From assembly GCA_003164375.1 (NCBI GenBank), contig PLTE01000074.1:1-18564 (forward strand): a stretch of 18,564 nt of DNA, read 5' to 3'. Position numbers and translations under genes: made by a program. The DNA comes from Hyphomicrobiales bacterium. GTDB taxonomy: Bacteria > Pseudomonadota > Alphaproteobacteria > Rhizobiales > Xanthobacteraceae. Of this stretch, positions 1-7,494 are shown piece by piece; within the stretch, counting starts at the first letter, position 1, and every line of letters starts with the position of its first letter. Below the pieces are notes generated by a model. That model did not search any database. It saw nothing but the letters and a program-made list of their open reading frames with translations, and was not told where the DNA came from.

Positions 1-948
1 CGGCTGCGTTATCTGGTGGCGGTGCGGCCCGGCTTGCTGTCGCCTGCGCTTGCGGCGCGGATGACGGCAACGCTCGACCGCCTCTCCAACGGCCGGCTTC
101 TCATCAATGTCGTGACCGGCGGCGATCCGACCGAAAATACCGGCGACGGCATCTTCTTGTCGCACGACGAGCGCTACGACGTGACCGGGGAGTTTCTCGA
201 CGTCTATAAGGACCTGCTCGCCGGCAAAGTCGTGAACCGCAAGGGCAAGCACATTGCCGTCGAAGACGGCCGGCTGTTGTTTCTGCCGCTGCAGCCGGGC
301 GGTCCGCCGCTTTATTTCGGCGGCTCCTCCGATGCCGGCATCGCGGTCGGCGCCCGCATCGTCGATAAATATCTCACCTGGGGCGAGCCGCCGGCCGAGG
401 TCGGCGACAAGATCACGCGGGTGCGCGCTATCGCCGAGCGGCTCGGCCGTAGCTTGAGTTTCGGCATTCGCCTCCACGTCATTGTCCGCGAAACCAATGA
501 GCAGGCGTGGCAGGCCGCCGATGATCTGATCCGCCACGTCGACGACGACACCATCGCCAAGGCGCAGACCATCTTCAGCCGCATGGATTCGGTCGGCCAG
601 CGACGCATGGCGGCGCTCCATGGCGGCCGGCGCGACAAGCTCGAAATCAGCCCCAGTCTATGGGCCGGCGTCGGCTTGGTGCGCGGCGGCGCCGGCACCG
701 CGCTGGTCGGCGATCCGCGGACCGTGGCCGCGCGGATCAAGGAATATGCGGCGCTTGGCATCGATACGTTCATTCTGTCGGGCTATCCGCATCTTGAGGA
801 AGCCTATCGCTTTGCCGAGTTGGTGTTCCCCTTGCTGCCGCTCGCCCACCGCCGCGGCACGATCGAAACCGCGGTCAATACCGGGCCGTTCGGCGAGACC
901 ATCGCCAACGACGTGCGGCCGCAGCAGCGTCAGACCTCGCAATCATGA
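1..948 (+). CDS. ssuD: FMNH2-dependent alkanesulfonate monooxygenase SsuD, 5' truncated by window edge
   Basis: The frame is open from base 1 (reading RLRYLVAVRPGLLSP), so the true start lies outside the window; the GTG at 16 is an internal valine codon. About 315 C-terminal residues of a roughly 380-residue family are present. The family is a bacterial-luciferase-like TIM barrel that uses reduced FMN, normally supplied by SsuE, to release sulfite from alkanesulfonates in the cytoplasm as a sulfur source. Recognisable segments are LAARMTATLDRLSNGRL, INVVTGGDP, FGGSSDAGIAVGARIVD, LWAGVGLVRGGAGTALVG and FILSGYPHLEEAYRFAELVFP, which match SsuD rather than other luciferase-like enzymes. The last about 30 residues are a polar tail of no clear function. 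The stop overlaps the ssuC start by 4 bp (ATGA, 945-948), indicating translational coupling in an ssuDCB operon. ssuA and ssuE are not visible and may lie upstream or elsewhere. Confidence 0.93.
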   Translation, partial: RLRYLVAVRPGLLSPALAARMTATLDRLSNGRLLINVVTGGDPTENTGDGIFLSHDERYDVTGEFLDVYKDLLAGKVVNRKGKHIAVEDGRLLFLPLQPGGPPLYFGGSSDAGIAVGARIVDKYLTWGEPPAEVGDKITRVRAIAERLGRSLSFGIRLHVIVRETNEQAWQAADDLIRHVDDDTIAKAQTIFSRMDSVGQRRMAALHGGRRDKLEISPSLWAGVGLVRGGAGTALVGDPRTVAARIKEYAALGIDTFILSGYPHLEEAYRFAELVFPLLPLAHRRGTIETAVNTGPFGETIANDVRPQQRQTSQS

Positions 949-1754
949 ACCTTCGCCCCTTCCCCGAGTGGCGGCAAACCAGGTTCACGCGCAGGCTGAC
1001 GCGCAGCTTTACGCACTGGCTGGTGCCGCTCCTGATTATCCTGGTCTGGCAGGTGGCGGTGTCCAGCGGCCGGCTGTCGACGCGGATTCTGCCGGCGCCG
1101 ACCGACGTGGTCGAGGCCGGCTGGCGGCTGCTCAAGAGCGGCGAGCTCCAGCGCAACATGTGGGTGAGCTTTTGGCGGGCCATGGTCGGCTTCGCCATCG
1201 GCGGCAGCATCGGCTTTGCCTTCGGGCTCGCCAACGGGCTGTCGCGGCGCTCCGAGGCGGTGTTCGATTCGACGCTGCAGATGGTCCGCAATATTCCGCA
1301 TCTGGCGCTCATCCCGCTGGTCATCCTGTGGTTTGGCATCGACGAGACCGCCAAGATATTTCTGGTCGCGCTCGGCGTGTTCTTTCCGATCTACATCAAC
1401 ACCCAGCACGGCATCCGCAGCGTCGATCCGCAGCTGGTCGAGATGGGCCGCATCTACGGCATGACGCCGTGGGAATTGTTCTGGCGCGTGATCCTGCAAG
1501 GCGCGCTCCCCTCGATCTTCGTCGGCGTGCGCTTCGGCCTCGGCATCATGTGGCTCACGCTGATCGTCGCCGAAACCATCGCGGCGTCGTCGGGCATCGG
1601 CTACATGGCGATGCAGGCGCGCGAATTTTTGTTGCTCGACGTGGTCGTGCTCTCGATCCTGATCTACGCACTGCTCGGCAAGGCGGCCGACAGCGCGGCG
1701 CGGCTCCTGGAGCGCGTCTGCCTCGCCTGGCACCCGGCGTTCCAGGAGCCATGA
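945..1754 (+). CDS. ssuC: Sulfonate ABC transporter permease SsuC
   Basis: A 269-aa inner-membrane permease of the binding-protein-dependent transport (BPD/TauC-SsuC) family. A basic cytoplasmic N-terminus (about residues 1-22) precedes the first membrane helix (LVPLLIILVWQVAV), and LPAPTDVVEAGWRLLKSGEL is the usual post-helix segment. The EAA loop that contacts the ATPase is visible as EMGRIYGMTPWELFWRVILQ, followed by GALPSIFVGVRFGLGIMWL. IVAETIAASSGIGYMAMQAREF is typical of SsuC. It forms the channel for aliphatic sulfonates with SsuB and a periplasmic SsuA. The ATG overlaps the ssuD stop by 4 bp, and ssuB starts 7 bp after its stop. Length is normal and no defects are seen. Assignment to sulfonate rather than taurine or nitrate rests mainly on the adjacent ssuD. 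Confidence 0.92.
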   Translation: MNLRPFPEWRQTRFTRRLTRSFTHWLVPLLIILVWQVAVSSGRLSTRILPAPTDVVEAGWRLLKSGELQRNMWVSFWRAMVGFAIGGSIGFAFGLANGLSRRSEAVFDSTLQMVRNIPHLALIPLVILWFGIDETAKIFLVALGVFFPIYINTQHGIRSVDPQLVEMGRIYGMTPWELFWRVILQGALPSIFVGVRFGLGIMWLTLIVAETIAASSGIGYMAMQAREFLLLDVVVLSILIYALLGKAADSAARLLERVCLAWHPAFQEP

Positions 1755-1761
1755 TCCGACC

Positions 1762-2604
1762 ATGAGCACCACAGCCTTGCGCCGCCAAGCCCCGATCGTC
1801 GATTTCGCGCCAGCCACGCCGGCTGCCCCGGCCGCGGCGCAGCCGCCCGGAGATTCTGTACACGGGCTTGCCATCGACGTGCAGGGTTTGCGCAAATCGT
1901 TCGGCGCCAATCCCGTGCTCAACGGCATCGACCTTCACGTCGCGGCCGGGCAATTCGTCGCCATTGTCGGACGTAGCGGCTCCGGCAAGAGCACGCTGTT
2001 GCGGCTTCTGCTCGGCCTCGAACAGCCGAGCGCCGGCACATTCTCATTCGCGGACGGAGCCGAGCGCATCGACAATCTACGGGTCGCGCGCGTCATGTTC
2101 CAGGAGCCCCGGCTGTTGCCATGGGCGAGCGTCATCGCCAATGTCGAGGTAGGGCTCGGCGCCGATCGCAAGACCGCTGGCTCCGGTGACCGTGCGCTGG
2201 CGACGCTCGCCGCCGTCGAGCTTGAGGAAAAACGCAACGCTTGGCCCGCGGTGCTCTCCGGCGGCCAGAAGCAGCGCGTGTCGCTGGCGCGCGCGCTGGT
2301 CAGCCGGCCCCGCGTGCTAGCGCTCGACGAGCCCTTGGGCGCGCTCGACGCGCTGACCCGCATCTCGATGCAGCGGCTCCTCGAGCGGATGTGGCTCGAT
2401 CAAGGCTTCACCGCATTGCTGGTGACCCACGACGTGGCCGAAGCGGTCACGCTCGCCGACCGCGTCATCGTCATCGACGATGGTGCGATCGCACTCGATA
2501 TCCGCATCGAGCTGCCGCGGCCGCGGCAACGCGGCTCCGCCGATGTCGCGGCGCTGGAAGGGCGCATCCTCGACAAATTATTCGCCGGCGCCGAGAGCCC
2601 CTGA
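1762..2604 (+). CDS. ssuB: Sulfonate ABC transporter ATP-binding protein SsuB
   Basis: A 280-aa ATPase that powers the SsuC permease from the cytoplasmic side. Motifs in order: Walker A GRSGSGKST (about residues 70-78), Q-loop in MFQEPRLLPW (Q114), signature LSGGQKQR (165-172), Walker B VLALDEP (185-191), D-loop LGALD, and switch histidine in LLVTHD (H223). About 35 residues rich in Ala and Pro precede the ABC domain, so the N-terminus is longer than in Escherichia coli SsuB (about 255 aa); the real start could be further in, but the ATG at 1762 lies just behind ssuC and fits operon spacing. The C-terminus (ELPRPRQRG, then an acidic LEGRILDKLF) is typical of SsuB/TauB. The gene ends 31 bp from the convergent amidohydrolase operon, with no obvious terminator in that gap. 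Confidence 0.92.
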   Translation: MSTTALRRQAPIVDFAPATPAAPAAAQPPGDSVHGLAIDVQGLRKSFGANPVLNGIDLHVAAGQFVAIVGRSGSGKSTLLRLLLGLEQPSAGTFSFADGAERIDNLRVARVMFQEPRLLPWASVIANVEVGLGADRKTAGSGDRALATLAAVELEEKRNAWPAVLSGGQKQRVSLARALVSRPRVLALDEPLGALDALTRISMQRLLERMWLDQGFTALLVTHDVAEAVTLADRVIVIDDGAIALDIRIELPRPRQRGSADVAALEGRILDKLFAGAESP

Positions 2605-2635
2605 GACGCAAGTCTTCGCCCCCGCAATGTCGCAT

Positions 2636-3748
2636 TCACACCCGCGCGATCACTGCCACCGGGCCACCGCCGGGCGGTCCTTGGTGCTCAGCCCCGCCGG
2701 ACACATAGACGGCGCCTGTCCCTGCCAAGCCGCCGATCAGTCCGCCGACCGCAGCGCGGGCATGCCGCGTCGAGCCGACGTCGGAATCGTCGAGCATGGT
2801 GTGGCGGAAGCCGCGCACGGCACCGTCAGGAGCGGCTTCGGCCTTGGCGAAGATATTGACCAGCCGCTGGTTCATCCGCGCGTCGGCCAGACCGAGGCCG
2901 ACATGTTTGAGCGCCTCAAGCACCGCCGACAGGTCGAGTGCGTCGCGCATCACGGCGTGACCGATCACCAAGCCGCTGGTCGCCAAAGCCGAATTGCCCA
3001 TGACGATCACCACATTGTGCATGAGCTCGATGCCGGCGGAGCACGAGGCGACCGACGAATACGCGTTCCAGTCTTTCAAAACTTGGCTATCGTCAATGTC
3101 GGCATCGACCTCGCCGAGCGCCAGCGCGACACCAAGCGCGGAGGCGCCGCGCGAATACCCCATCGACGCATAGCCGCTGGTGGTCACGGTCTTCTGGCCG
3201 CGCCGCTGCGCCGCCTCGACGCGCTCGCTCGTCAGCAACGGGCACTTGACCTGCACGAAATGCACGTCATTCGGATCGTCGATCGCCGCGTCGGCCATGG
3301 CTTGGCGCACCGCTTTGACGGTTTCTTCGATCTGCGGTCTGCGGCCGATCTCCTCCGGCAGAAAGTCGCGGCTATGGGCGATGCCGACGCTTAACCGCTT
3401 CGCGCCGCCGCCGTTCGTCGCAACGCCGGCGGAAGGACGGCGCGCGAATATGGTCAGATGGGGGCTGAGCACACCTTCGGTGCCCCCCGACATGACGAAC
3501 GCGATTCTCTCTTCGACAGCGCGCGGCGCGACTTTGAGATGCGGTGCCAGCGCCTCGCGCAGCGCCGCCACCGCGTATTCGCGCGTAAAATCGTTGACCC
3601 CGCCATTGCCTTCGGTCTTGCCGAGCACGGCCAAGATGGAGGCCGGCGCGATTTTGCCCTCATCGATCAACGCCATGAGTCCGGAGACGTCGCCCGGACC
3701 GTTGGTCGGAATGCGAATGACGTCGATTGCGACCGCACGGCGGGTCAT
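2636..3748 (-). CDS. Ring-opening amidohydrolase (cyanuric acid hydrolase / barbiturase family)
   Basis: A 370-aa protein starting MTRRAVAIDV. A longer open frame exists upstream, but the ATG at 3748 overlaps the permease stop (ATGA, 3745-3748) and gives the family's usual length. The family hydrolyses the ring of cyanuric acid (to carboxybiuret) or barbituric acid (to ureidomalonate) and consists of three homologous domains, each with a Lys and a Ser. All three pairs are visible: K44 (GKTEGNG) with S87 (MSGGTEG), K168 (QVKCPLL) with S237 (SAGIE), and K302 (FAKAEA) with S350 (VSGGAEHQGP). The spacing of the serines follows AtzD from memory. Other hallmarks are VLSPH, RDFLPEEIG, MGYSRGASALG, FRHTMLDDSD and the C-terminal PPGGGPVAVIA. 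It is the last gene of an ABC-transport operon, so the imported solute is plausibly its substrate. Cyanurate and barbiturate specificity cannot be separated by reading, and no biuret or allophanate hydrolase is nearby. Confidence 0.92.
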   Translation of the reverse strand: MTRRAVAIDVIRIPTNGPGDVSGLMALIDEGKIAPASILAVLGKTEGNGGVNDFTREYAVAALREALAPHLKVAPRAVEERIAFVMSGGTEGVLSPHLTIFARRPSAGVATNGGGAKRLSVGIAHSRDFLPEEIGRRPQIEETVKAVRQAMADAAIDDPNDVHFVQVKCPLLTSERVEAAQRRGQKTVTTSGYASMGYSRGASALGVALALGEVDADIDDSQVLKDWNAYSSVASCSAGIELMHNVVIVMGNSALATSGLVIGHAVMRDALDLSAVLEALKHVGLGLADARMNQRLVNIFAKAEAAPDGAVRGFRHTMLDDSDVGSTRHARAAVGGLIGGLAGTGAVYVSGGAEHQGPPGGGPVAVIARV

Positions 3749-4488
3749 TGCGCATCCCCGCTCGACCAGAAGATCAATCGCCGTTCGGCAAAGCCGATGA
3801 CATAGAACATGGCGATCCCGGCAAAGGCGGCGGCGAAGATCGCCGAGAACAACGTCGCCGTCTCCAGATGCGCCGAGGCAACGATGATGAGATAGCCCAG
3901 GCCCTGCGTCGCGCCGACGAACTCGCCGACGATGGCGCCGATGACGGCGAGCGAGGAGGAAATTTTCAGCGCCGAGAACAGATAAGGCAGACAATAAGGA
4001 ATGCGCAGCTTGCGGAATTCCTGGGCGCGGCTGGCGCCGAGCGTGTCGAACAGTTCGCGGTATTCGAGATCGGCGGCTTTGAGCCCTTTAACGGTGTTCA
4101 CCAGCACCGGGAAAAAGCAGATCAGGATCGCCGCCACGATCTTCGACCACCATCCGGTGCCGAGCCAGATCACCAACAGCGGGGCAATCGCTACGATCGG
4201 CGTCGTCTTCACCGCAATGGCGATGGGAAACAGGCCGTCCTCGAGCGCGTGATACCTGACAAACAATGTAGCGACGGCAAAGGCGAGCACGCTGGCAATG
4301 AGGAATCCGGCCGCGGCCTCCGTGAACGTCACCGCGAAGGAAACAGCGAGCGAACGGTCGACCGCCGCGACGATCGCGGTCGGCGCCGGCAGCAGATATT
4401 CCGGAACATGCCCGAGCGTGACGATCACCTGCCAGGCGACGAGCAGAAACAATCCGAACGCCAGCGGGGTTGCGGCGCGCGATATCAT
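3745..4488 (-). CDS. ABC transporter permease of the amidohydrolase operon
   Basis: A 247-aa inner-membrane permease of the same broad family as SsuC/TauC/ThiX. The first helix is PLAFGLFLLVAWQVIV, followed by YLLPAPTAIVAAVDRSL. The EAA loop is EYRELFDTLGASRAQEFRKL, followed by IPYCLPYLFSALKISSSLAV and IGAIVGEFVGATQGLGYLI. Hydrophobicity suggests about six membrane segments. It would form the channel for the solute delivered by the binding protein at 5285-6271. Overlaps of 4 bp at both ends (4485-4488 with the ATPase, 3745-3748 with the amidohydrolase) point to coupled translation and a single transcript. It diverges clearly from the SsuC copy 2 kb away, so it is not a recent duplicate. Confidence 0.9.
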   Translation of the reverse strand: MISRAATPLAFGLFLLVAWQVIVTLGHVPEYLLPAPTAIVAAVDRSLAVSFAVTFTEAAAGFLIASVLAFAVATLFVRYHALEDGLFPIAIAVKTTPIVAIAPLLVIWLGTGWWSKIVAAILICFFPVLVNTVKGLKAADLEYRELFDTLGASRAQEFRKLRIPYCLPYLFSALKISSSLAVIGAIVGEFVGATQGLGYLIIVASAHLETATLFSAIFAAAFAGIAMFYVIGFAERRLIFWSSGDAQ

Positions 4489-5288
4489 TGGCTCACCCCA
4501 ATTGATGCGCTGCGGATCATGGCGCGGATACGCCGGATGATCGCGCCGGTATCGGCGTCTTCGGGCGCCCGCGGACGCGGGCTTGTGACCGCGACATCCT
4601 CCACCAGCCGGGCCGGCCGGTGCGACAAGACGATGACGCGGTCCGACATGGTGACCGCCTCCGGGATCGAATGGGTCACCATCAGCACGGTGGTGAGGCG
4701 CGTTTCCTTGCTCTGCCAGACGCGGATCAGTTCCTCGTTAAGCGCATCGCGCGTGAGCTCGTCGAGAGCGCCGAACGGCTCGTCGAGAAGAAGCACGTCG
4801 GGATCGCACATCAGCGCGCGCGCCAGCGCGGCGCGCTGCTGCATGCCGCCGGACAATTGATGCGGGTAGGCGTCGGCGAATTCGCCGAGCCGGACCAGGT
4901 CCAGCATGCGCCGCCCGGTTGAGCGATCGACCGGATCGACGGCATTGCCGCCGCGCTGGATCTCCACCGGCAGCAGCACGTTGTCGAGCGTCGTCCGCCA
5001 CGGCAGCAATAGCGGCTTCTGGAACATGAAACCGGTGCGCAAGCTTGAGTCCGCCCGCCTGATCTGCCCGCACGCCGGCTTGACCAGTCGGGCGATCGCC
5101 TTGAGCAAGGTCGACTTGCCGCAGCCGCTCGGCCCGAGGAGCGAAACGAATTCGCCGCGCCGCACCGTGAGGCTCAAGGTCTCGATCGCGACCATACTGC
5201 CGAAGCGGACGTTGATATCCTCGATCGACAGTATGGCCGGTGCGACCGGCGCGGCGGCGAGCCGGTCGGTCAGCACGATCGCGTTCAT
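4485..5288 (-). CDS. ABC transporter ATP-binding protein of the amidohydrolase operon
   Basis: A 267-aa cytoplasmic ATPase. Start chosen at the ATG at 5288 (MNAIVLTDRL), which overlaps the binding-protein stop by 4 bp; the longer open frame upstream begins with a His/Gly-rich stretch that is only the shadow of a repeat in the preceding gene. Motifs: Walker A GPSGCGKST (52-60), Q-loop MFQKPLLLPW (Q90), signature LSGGMQQR (145-152), Walker B VLLLDEP (165-171), D-loop FGALD, and switch histidine in VLMVTHS (H206). This is the SsuB/TauB/ThiZ type. No strong Shine-Dalgarno sequence precedes the ATG, so translation probably depends on coupling to the upstream gene. It pairs with the permease at 3745-4488. 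Confidence 0.92.
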   Translation of the reverse strand: MNAIVLTDRLAAAPVAPAILSIEDINVRFGSMVAIETLSLTVRRGEFVSLLGPSGCGKSTLLKAIARLVKPACGQIRRADSSLRTGFMFQKPLLLPWRTTLDNVLLPVEIQRGGNAVDPVDRSTGRRMLDLVRLGEFADAYPHQLSGGMQQRAALARALMCDPDVLLLDEPFGALDELTRDALNEELIRVWQSKETRLTTVLMVTHSIPEAVTMSDRVIVLSHRPARLVEDVAVTSPRPRAPEDADTGAIIRRIRAMIRSASIGVSQ

Positions 5289-6271
5289 GGCTTTTGAATC
5301 GTAGTGATGGCCGTGGTGGTGATGGCCATGGTGGTGAAAGCCTTCTCGAGATCGACCGGAGCTTTCTGAAATCCGGCGGCGATCAGAAGCTTCTGCGCGG
5401 AACTCCAACCGGCCTCGTCCATGAAGCCGAACGGCTTGCTGTCGGGCTTGAGCAACGGCAAGCTTGCCTTCATCATCGCCAATTCGTGGTCGTAGGTGAG
5501 CTTGTCGCCGTATTTGACGGTGATCTTTGCAGCGTCTTCCGGATTAGCGATCGCCGTTTCCCAGCCTTTGACGGTGGCGGCGACGAATTTACGGACGACG
5601 TCCGGCTTCTGTTCGAGCATTTTCTCGGTGGTAAACAGCGTATCGGCGTAAAGATCGATACCGTAATCGGACGGATAGACAATGTTCACGTCAAAGCCCT
5701 TCTCCTTCGCCGCGATCACTTCGTTGATGAGATAGCCCGGCCACACGTCGACGGTCCCGCTCAACAGCGGCGTCATGTCGAACTTGACCGGCATCTCGTT
5801 GAGCTTCGATTTGTCGATCTTGGCATTCGCCAGAACCGCGCGGTAGATCAGCTCTTCGTTGCCGCCGATTTTCACGCCGACCGTCTTGCCGGGGTAATCG
5901 GCGGGCGTTTTGATGCCGGACTTGGCCAGCGAGAACAGCACGAAGGGATTGCGGCGATAGAGCACGGCCAGCGCCACGACGGGAACGCCCTTGCTGCGCG
6001 CGATCAGGATCTGGTCGGCCCCGGTCACACCGAACTGCTCATTGCCGCCGGCCACCATCTGCACGGCGGGAAAATCCGGACCGCCGGGCTGGATATTCAC
6101 GTCGAGACCCTCGGCTTTGTAGAAGCCTTTGGTCTGCGCCACATAGAACCCGGCGAACTGCGCCTGATTGAACCATTTCAGCCGCACGGTCACTGCGTCG
6201 TCGGCGCGCGCACCGGCGCAAAGCCCGCTCAACACCAGCAAAATGAAGGCCGCCACTGCTCGATTGCGCAT
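5285..6271 (-). CDS. NMT1/THI5-like ABC transporter substrate-binding protein
   Basis: A 328-aa periplasmic binding protein. Start set at MRNRAVAAF (ATG at 6271) because a strong GGAGGA lies 8 nt upstream (6280-6285 on the complement) and a signal peptide follows directly (FILLVLSGLCAGARADDA, cleavage likely after ARA); a further in-frame ATG at 6307 has no such support. The mature start VRLKWFNQAQFAGFYVAQTK, then GFYKAEGLDV, is the NMT1/THI5 signature shared by binding proteins for thiamine- and riboflavin-related compounds, formamidopyrimidines and similar heterocycles. First gene of the operon; its stop overlaps the ATPase start. The last about 17 residues (TTMAITTTAITTIQKP) are low-complexity and come from a short DNA repeat. 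The ligand is not determinable by reading; a pyrimidine- or triazine-like ring is inferred from the amidohydrolase at the operon end. Confidence 0.88.
   Translation of the reverse strand: MRNRAVAAFILLVLSGLCAGARADDAVTVRLKWFNQAQFAGFYVAQTKGFYKAEGLDVNIQPGGPDFPAVQMVAGGNEQFGVTGADQILIARSKGVPVVALAVLYRRNPFVLFSLAKSGIKTPADYPGKTVGVKIGGNEELIYRAVLANAKIDKSKLNEMPVKFDMTPLLSGTVDVWPGYLINEVIAAKEKGFDVNIVYPSDYGIDLYADTLFTTEKMLEQKPDVVRKFVAATVKGWETAIANPEDAAKITVKYGDKLTYDHELAMMKASLPLLKPDSKPFGFMDEAGWSSAQKLLIAAGFQKAPVDLEKAFTTMAITTTAITTIQKP
5298..5338. repeat. Short tandem repeat (about 15-bp unit) in the binding-protein 3' end
   Basis: The plus strand shows the near-repeat gtggtgatggcc with slight changes, about two and a half units. 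In the coding frame it gives alternating Thr/Ala/Ile/Met; in another frame it gives a His-Gly string. It sits at the extreme C-terminus of the binding protein, just before the ATPase start. Confidence 0.6.
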
Positions 6272-6313
6272 GATCGTTGTCCTCCAGGAACCCGGCGGCG
6301 CGATCATGGGGCC

Positions 6314-6376
6314 GCCAAGCGAGCGCCGCCAGCAGCAACATCTGGACGCACTGTACGGAAAAACAGCTCGCTTGGC
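6314..6376. promoter_or_regulatory. Perfect 11-bp inverted repeat in the divergent promoter region, candidate LysR operator
   Basis: GCCAAGCGAGC at 6314-6324 and its exact reverse complement GCTCGCTTGGC at 6366-6376, with a 41-bp spacer; centres are 52 bp apart, close to five helical turns. The site lies between the LysR gene start (6412) and the operon start (6271), where LysR-type regulators usually bind a pair of sites. Each arm lacks a clear T-N11-A core, so it is a candidate only. An alternative reading is a long-stem transcript hairpin. Confidence 0.5.
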
Positions 6377-6378
6377 AG
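6350..6378 (-). promoter_or_regulatory. Possible promoter of the transporter-amidohydrolase operon
   Basis: On the minus strand, CTGCCA (complement of 6373-6378) and TACAGT (complement of 6350-6355) are separated by 17 bp. Each matches 4 of 6 consensus bases, the weak kind of promoter that needs an activator. The -35 overlaps the right arm of the inverted repeat. Start-site position is inferred only. Confidence 0.3.
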
Positions 6379-6411
6379 AAAACCCGCTACAATGCCGCTT
6401 GAGAGGTAGCG

Positions 6412-7413
6412 ATGGCGGCGCCGCAGGCGAGACCAGACCGGATTGCGCGAAAGCGCCGCAAGCGCGCGAAAACGCCGCCTGCGCGCATCGCCCCGGCGAG
6501 CGCTCAGGCGGCGCGCAAGCGGCTGCGGCCGCCCCGGCTTTTGACCTATGTCGATGCGGTGGCCCGCCACGGCTCGATCCGCAAGGCGGCCGAGGCGCTC
6601 AACGTCGCATCGTCGGCTTTGAACCGCCAAATCCTCGACCTCGAATTGGATCTGGGCTCGTCGCTGTTCGAGCGCTTGCCGCGGGGCGTGCGGCTGACGG
6701 CGGCCGGAGAGGTTTTTCTCGCTTATGCGCGGCAGGCGATCTCGGAGCTCAAAGCCGTCGAATCCCAGGTCGAGCAATTGCGAGGGCTGGTGCGCGGCCA
6801 GGTCGCCATCGCCGCGGTGGAATCCGTCGCCGGCGAATTGTTGCCGTCAGCGATCACGCAGTTTCAGGCGACCCATCCCAATGTCCGCTTCCGCGTCCGC
6901 ATCGGCGCGCCGGAAGACCTGGTCGCGGCCTTGATCGCCGATCAGGTCGATCTGATTTTGACACACCACCCGCCGCCGAAAAAACACGTGGCGATAGCGG
7001 CCGTCGCTTCGCAGGCGCTGTGCGCCCTGGTCGCGACCGATCACCCGCTGGCTGGCCGCGACAGTCTGCGGCTGCGCGATTGTCTCAGCTTTCCGCTGGC
7101 GCTCGGCGATTCGACGCTGGCCGGGCGCGCTTTGATCGAGCAGGTGCTGGCGCAAGCCTCGTTCGATCTCGATCCGCGGCTGGTGTCCAATTCCGTGGCG
7201 ACCATGAAAGCCTTCGCCCACATGAACAGCGGCCTGTGCTTCCAATTCCGCAATCCCGGCCGGTCGCTTATTCCTCCGGGCGACATGATCGCGGTGCCGC
7301 TGGTCGATCCGCCGCTGCTCGAGGCGAAGCTGATCCTGGCGACGCGCCGCGGCCGCGTCCTACCGATCGCGGCGGCGGGTTTCGTCGAAGTGTTCAAGAC
7401 CGATTGGATGTGA
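6412..7413 (+). CDS. LysR-family transcriptional regulator
   Basis: A 333-aa regulator transcribed divergently from the transporter-amidohydrolase operon. The ATG at 6412 has a good GAGAGG upstream (6401-6406). Residues 1-40 form an unusually long, very basic tail (RKRRKRAK). The winged helix-turn-helix spans about 42-101 (LLTYVDAVARHGSIRKAAEA, then SALNRQILDLELDLGSSLFE and LPRGVRLTAAGE). From about residue 110 a linker helix leads to a periplasmic-binding-like effector domain (GQVAIAAVESVAGELLPSAI). LysR proteins usually control the divergent neighbour in response to a pathway compound, so it likely regulates the operon at 2636-6271. The Pseudomonas sp. ADP cyanurate operon is also controlled by a LysR protein, AtzR, but orthology is not claimed. 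A stem-loop lies 26 bp after the stop. Confidence 0.9.
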   Translation: MAAPQARPDRIARKRRKRAKTPPARIAPASAQAARKRLRPPRLLTYVDAVARHGSIRKAAEALNVASSALNRQILDLELDLGSSLFERLPRGVRLTAAGEVFLAYARQAISELKAVESQVEQLRGLVRGQVAIAAVESVAGELLPSAITQFQATHPNVRFRVRIGAPEDLVAALIADQVDLILTHHPPPKKHVAIAAVASQALCALVATDHPLAGRDSLRLRDCLSFPLALGDSTLAGRALIEQVLAQASFDLDPRLVSNSVATMKAFAHMNSGLCFQFRNPGRSLIPPGDMIAVPLVDPPLLEAKLILATRRGRVLPIAAAGFVEVFKTDWM

Positions 7414-7429
7414 CGGATGACGCCGGATC

Positions 7430-7487
7430 AAAAAGAGAAGAGGGCCCGGTTAGGGGCCCTCTATAGGTTCGGCCCTGTTCCGGGCCG
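7430..7487. terminator. Two adjacent stem-loops between convergent genes; bidirectional terminator region
   Basis: First stem: AGAGGGCCC (7439-7447), 6-nt loop, GGGCCCTCT (7454-7462), a perfect 9-bp stem. On the minus strand it is followed by a T-rich tract (TTCTCTTTTT), so it suits termination of the small exported gene at 7495-7740. Second stem: CGGCCC (7470-7475), 6-nt loop, GGGCCG (7482-7487), with no T tract on either strand. LysR transcription enters from the left and meets the same stems. Confidence 0.75.
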
Positions 7488-7494
7488 GTAACAG

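Noticed and set aside
930..1928. Long 332-aa minus-strand open frame over ssuC and ssuB
   Set aside because: Arg/His/Asp-rich antisense shadow typical of GC-rich coding DNA; the plus-strand ssuC and ssuB are certain.
3727..4860. 377-aa plus-strand open frame opposite the permease and ATPase genes
   Set aside because: Composition is charged and repetitive, with no domain; it is the antisense of clearly recognisable genes.
5289..5408. N-terminal His-rich extension of the ABC ATPase (HHHGHHHHGHH), which could look like a metal-binding domain
   Set aside because: It is an out-of-frame reading of the binding-protein 3' repeat; the ATG at 5288 with 4-bp overlap is the natural start.
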